A program made the translations under genes and the position numbers. The notes under the pieces are model-generated. The model did not search any database, had not been told where the DNA came from, and saw nothing but the letters and a program-made list of their open reading frames with translations. 64,000 nucleotides of DNA, taken from the NCBI GenBank assembly GCA_003254905.1, contig QANU01065991.1, positions 239,082-303,081 on the forward strand, given 5' to 3'. Below, piece after piece: positions 59,581 through 64,000 of this stretch (position 1 is its first letter; each line of letters starts with the position of its first letter). This DNA is from Nissolia schottii. Lineage: Eukaryota > Streptophyta > Magnoliopsida > Fabales > Fabaceae.

Positions 59581-60869
59581 CGAAACTGAAAATCGAATCC
59601 TTTATTTCTTTCCTTTCTCTTCCCCTTTGCTCATGGTTACTCTTTGAGGTTTTTACACATATTCTAACTATTATAAAACTAACTAGTCCAGGTCACAAGA
59701 CCCTTCAGAATCATCTTCCTATCCTAGTCAAAGTTCTAGCATACACACACATAAGCAAACATAACCACCCAAGGGGTGAATAGCTAGAGTTACCCACCTT
59801 CTTAAGGCTGATTCGGTGAGGGGAAGGATGAGGGAGAGCAGTCCTCCAAGCCTTGAGCACGGTCCAGGCGTCCGGCAGAGTTTCGGCTAGCTCCAAAGAG
59901 AATTCTCTCTTGAAAATTTCTGCATATGGGGTGGCTATTTATAGACAAAATTCTGCCCCTGAAAATTACCTTTTTACCCCCATGCATATTTACAATTTTG
60001 CCATTTTCTATTTTCTTTAAAAATTAATTAATTTAAAAGATAATACAAGTGTCACATCAATGAATAGTGTTTGAATATTTAATTATTTTCCTAGAAATCT
60101 GATTTCACTCCCGTGGGCTGTCCAATTTTTGGCTTTCTCCCGGTTCCGTTTCGCTCGTGTTTTACCGCTCGCAGTACCGGTGCGTCGCGCACGGTCGTCC
60201 GAAAAATATTCCGCTTATACCGTTGCGATCCTCTATTTTCCCCCTACATGAGAATATTATTGGTTTAAGGCATTTTTGAATTTTTCTCTGGAGGAGTATT
60301 TTTCACAGATACCTTTGACCCGTTATTTCTGGCCGGTGTCCGACCGGGACCGTTCCGCTGGCGTTTTGGCGGTCGCCTGCTCTCACTCATTTTCCTAATG
60401 AGGTCTTCGGCTAATCTAAGGTATTTTGAGAACTTTCCCTTTTTAAAGTAGGATTTCCAGTGACTTGAGACCCTTTGCTCAGTTCTACTAGCTAAACGGG
60501 GTCGAACGGGACTGTTCTAGTGTCTGCGGAATCGTCCGAAACTGAACCGATTTCCGTTTTACCGGCACTTTAGGTTTTTCATCCATCTCTAGAGGTCGAG
60601 AGGAATCATTTGAGTATTAGCAGAATTTGGAAATTCCCAACGGAATAATTTCTACTGACCTCGACAGGCCAATTCCTACAAAGGGCTCTATAAAGAGTTG
60701 TTTAGGGAACTTTTCACTGAGGGAGGCATTGGTAATGTTTTTCTCCTTTCTAAGTTCATTTATAAATTATTTTATTTATTTTTGCAAACTTTCTACTAAG
60801 AAAAAATGCGGGATGTTACAGTTTGGTTAAGTGTTTCAGGGTCAAAACTCAAGAAAAGGAGCAAATTTG

Positions 60870-61072
60870 GAGCTCAGAATGCATCTCGCATGAGACAGAT
60901 GCATCTCACACCAAATGAAGGACCCAGAGGGCATTGAGTCACTATTTGATGTGTCTCGCACAAGACATAATGCCTCTCGCGCGAGACGAAGGTTCCAAAG
61001 AGCAAAATTGAAGTTTCTATAAGGGTGTCTTGTGTGAGACACTTATTCATCTCGCATGAGACACGATCATGA
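60870..61072. repeat. Palindromic GTCTCGC-GCGAGAC motifs in the Athila-like LTR
   Basis: About five to six related inverted motifs occur, such as atctcgcatgagacag, gcctctcgcgcgagacg, gtcttgtgtgagacac and catctcgcatgagacac. They are spaced 30-60 bp apart. Confidence 0.75.
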
Positions 61073-63150
61073 TGGGCCTGAACGGGTAAACCAAATTTAG
61101 GTTAAAACAAGCTAAAGGTAGCAGCCAATGGAGGCAGTTTTGCATTCAGTTTGCATTTTGACATATTTTCTATTTTCATTATTGAGAGAGAGAGCGCATT
61201 AGGAGTTTAGAGATCATCAAGGAAGAAGATTACTCGTTTGTAATTTGATTCCAAAAGTTCTTCAATCTTCCATGTATACTTCTTTCCCTTTATCTCTACT
61301 TTGTAATTTCTACTTCTGCACTATGAACTAATTCCCTTTTTGATTAAGACAACGATGTAACCCTAATACTTACTCCTAATTCTAATTTCGATGTTATTCA
61401 ATTTTTATTGATTATGAATTGATTTCTCTATTATTAATGGTTTTTATCGATTGACCATTAATGTACTGTTGGTAAACTTAGGATAACTTTGAGAAAAGAA
61501 ACCTAGGTGGTAATGGAAAATTAATCATCGCTTAGTTATTTCTTAGAGATAAGAACAGAGGGTGGTGCAACCTTTAGCCTCGCACGCTACAAATGGATTC
61601 ATAGAACGTAATCCCTAGATGAACTCGATTAATTTTAAGAGATTGGTTAATCAAGTCATTCATAGGAGGTACGCATGTTCTTGAGAGACTTGTGTTAGAA
61701 AAGGAATCCAAGTTATCCATGGAGAATAACTTGAATAATAAATAAATTAGAATTAGGGAAATATTAGTGGTGTAGTTTGAGTCCCAATTGCCTAAACCAT
61801 CACTAAAACCATATTCCTCATAATCCTTTTTTTTGTTAATTTTTGTCGAATTTCATTAAATATTCAATATTTGAAGTTCTGCTCTAAAAACTCCATCTTG
61901 TGAATTCAACTCCGTTTTTATAATTTTTGATTGCGTTCTTGATCATACCGTCCTCGTGGGAACGATACTTTGGTCATAGACCAATACTTTATTACGTGGC
62001 GATGTGGTATACTTGCCACATATGTTTTTCTCACACTAAGTTTTTGGTACTTTTGCCGGGGACAATGTTGATTAATTTGTGATCAATTGATGTAATTGTT
62101 GAAGTTTTAATTTTTTGCTATTTATTTTCTGGTTTTTTCCTTTGTTTATTGCTGGATAAGTTTCACTTGATCAGTCGAATTTTTTTTCCAGGAAATTGCA
62201 AAAGGACAGGGAATCCGACCTCAAATATAATCTTGAGATAGAGAAGACCGCGAGAGCACTTACCAAGGTCACTAAACAAAAAAAGGCTCGAGCTTGGGTA
62301 CAAGGTCAATCTTTATCCTTAATACTACCCAATCCTGAGATCATGGATCCACCTCCTCCTCATCTTGCTAGAACTCTAAATCAATATTTTGAAGACAACC
62401 TGAGGAGTGGGCCACCCATCGTGTTGCTCCCTTCTGTTGACCAAGATAGAAGATTTCAAATTGTCAGCTATCTTAGTCAGAATTGCCAATTTCGTGGGGG
62501 TAGCACACAAGGATGCTATGAGCACTTGAAGAGCTTTCTCTTTGAGTGTGATCATTTGATTGGAGGACCAAACCAAGAAGCGGCTACGATGAGGTACTTC
62601 CGTTACACGCTTCAAGGGGAAGCCAAAGCTTGGCTAATTTCTTAACCAGCAGGGACAGTCACTACGTGTTCTAGCTTGGAGACTCAATTCATTAGGAGGT
62701 TCATCAATGAAGATCAGAGGAAGGACCTAATTTGTGCCATCTACATTTTCAAGATGGAAGAAGATGAGTCTTTTATATAAGCCTAATGATGATTCAAGGC
62801 TCTCCAAGCTAGGTGCCCTAACCATGGCATTTACACACATGTTGGAGAGGATTTTCTTTAAAAGTTTAACTGTTGAGGAGCAACACATTATTAATACCAT
62901 AGCTGATGGTAATCTGGGTGAGCAGAAGACACCAGAAGCTTGTTTGGAGCTCTTTGATTCTATTGCTAGAAACTATTACCCAGGTTCAAGGAAGGTATCC
63001 CATAAGTGAGGAGTTCATGCAGTAGATTCTAGCACGCCAATACTTGTCAAGCTAGACGCATTGGCTTTAAATCAACAAAAGCTAGAGCAGAAGATAGATC
63101 AGAGGGGCGAGCCTGGCAAGGCCCCATCCATGTTGAACTGTGTGCTATCA

Positions 63151-64000
63151 TTTTGAAGGAGCGTACTTGGCTAAACCGAAATTCTTCTAACTGAATAATT
63201 TGGGCAAGTAATTTATCTGGTTCATATTTGGTGGCTTTTGCTTATGCATGGTTGAGAGGCCAACAAGCCATCGTTGTTGCTCAGTTCGACTCGTGGTCAT
63301 GGATATGGCAGCTTAATTGCTTTGCAAAATGCCAACATTTAATTTGGCTTATTTTCCATTCTTCCCTTGCAGTTAACCAGGTGCATTTCCAGTGGAATTT
63401 GGCCCCTTCTCCGTTGTGCAGCAGATGTGGCACTTCTGATGAGACCATCACTCATTGCCTTCGAGATTGCATCGTTCCTCGGATGGTCTGGGAAAGTTTT
63501 AATGTTCCCGCCTCCTTCTTTGTGGATTTGAGCCATGGATCTTGGGTTAGAATTATTCTCTTAAGCATGAATTCAACCTTGTATTATTGCATTATTTGGT
63601 GGTTGTAGAGGTCCAGAAACGCTGAGGTACTTAGGAACCAATGCTAGATTATTCTGTATATTCGAAATCAAATTCTCTAAAACTTCCACTCTTTGGAGCA
63701 CCATGATCATGCCACTGGGCCTCCTCCGAGATCGGTTCAATGGCTTTCGCCACTTAAGAACAGTGTGAAAATAAATGTTGACGGAAGCTCTTTCAAAAAT
63801 CTAGGTTTGGTGGGCTTCAATGTCTTATTTATTTCAAGACTATCACGAGCATTGGCATTTTGGAATGTGTGGCAGCATTGGCACCACTGGAAACTTAATT
63901 GCGGAATTATAGGCTTTGGCTTATGGGTTGTGTTTAGCTTGACAACATGGCTATCCCAACATCATATGTGAGAGTGACTCTATGGAAGTCATTAGATTGG
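63151..64000 (+). mobile_element. LINE (non-LTR retrotransposon) 3' region: zinc-binding and RNase H parts, truncated
   Basis: An ORF at 63228-63608 encodes LIFHSSLAVNQVHFQWNLAP followed by SPLCSRCGTSDETITHCLRD and C-terminal VWESF. This is the zf-RVT domain that ends plant LINE reverse transcriptases (CxRCG...H.LRDC). After a stop, 63693-63971 encodes SVQWLSPLKNSVKINVDGSS, the start of an RNase H-like domain. CESDSMEVI, near the window end in another frame, fits its catalytic region. The copy is broken by stops and shifts and runs off the right edge. The reverse transcriptase core is absent. Confidence 0.8.

Larger units (their letters stand above)
57700..60820 (-). mobile_element. Long solo LTR (LTR retrotransposon fossil), minus orientation
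   Basis: It begins TGAAACACCCTAGCTAACTG and ends GGATGTTACA on the + strand, the inverse of the 30608-33327 family. The 5-bp repeat gtttg lies on both sides (57695-57699 and 60821-60825). It is 3121 bp with no internal region. It sits inside the LTR of an Athila-like element, so it is younger than that element. It contains the hairpin array (58620-59130) and decayed CCGCT-AGCGG palindromes (59450-59580). Confidence 0.9.
57602..63150 (+). mobile_element. Athila-like (Ty3/gypsy) retrotransposon fossil: 5' LTR and gag region, split by a solo LTR
   Basis: The LTR runs from about 57602 (tgttagatttta) to 57699 and resumes at 60826 to about 62040; about 1.3 kb in all, with the long solo LTR inside. 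Just after it, tggtacttttgccggggac resembles the Athila primer-site region. A gag-like region follows (about 62196 to 63120) with retrotransposon-gag features: RFQIVSYLSQNCQFRG, YEHLKSFLFECDHLIG and GEAKAWL. It is broken in several places and has no pol in this window. Sequence related to it ends near 63150, where LINE-like sequence begins. Confidence 0.75.

Overview
The window is nuclear DNA of a flowering plant, most likely a papilionoid (phaseoloid) legume. The genes have GT-AG introns and AT-rich intergenic DNA. The carboxylesterase resembles the legume 2-hydroxyisoflavanone dehydratase branch, and the transposon load (Mutator-like elements, Athila-like, Tat-like and long solo LTRs) is typical of legumes. 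The species is an inference. There is one assembly gap (32384-33254) and three single-N joins (8877, 48882, 52697).

Left part (1-25 kb). The window opens with the last exon of an unidentified + strand gene (575-724). Next comes a 1.4-kb Pack-MULE carrying a piece of the acetolactate synthase small-subunit gene (1547-2966). An AT-rich repeat zone follows, with an old segmental duplication, a small solo LTR and a 227-bp MITE. Then come an intronless carboxylesterase (7841-8842, +), a three-exon type II DnaJ/HSP40 gene (9959-11544, +), a gene for a SPOC plus TFIIS-central-domain nuclear protein (12501-17603, -) and a membrane RING-H2 ubiquitin ligase (20709-24162, -).

Middle (25-46.8 kb). After about 5 kb of AT-rich DNA lies a Mutator-like element (30342-35246) with 9-bp target duplications. 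It carries a ribosomal protein S17 gene fragment and a roughly 250-bp repeat array, and is itself split by a 2.7-kb solo LTR. Two more genes follow: a PP2A B'/B56 regulatory subunit (36650-38937, +) and an 11-exon A2-type cyclin (41305-45333, -).

Right part (46.8-64 kb). No host gene is recognised here. It holds a second copy of the 227-bp MITE, a GC-rich LTR-like block, and a nest of fossils: a Tat-like LTR/leader cut by an Athila-like element, whose LTR is split by a second solo LTR of the long-LTR family, followed by a LINE 3' end.

The host genes do not form a pathway. They are independent plant housekeeping or regulatory genes (chaperone, transcription-linked, ubiquitin, phosphatase, cell cycle). 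The most unusual signal is inside the minus-strand solo LTR. A tandem array of about 12 short hairpins there (58620-59130) shares one conserved loop, while the stems change in a compensated way.
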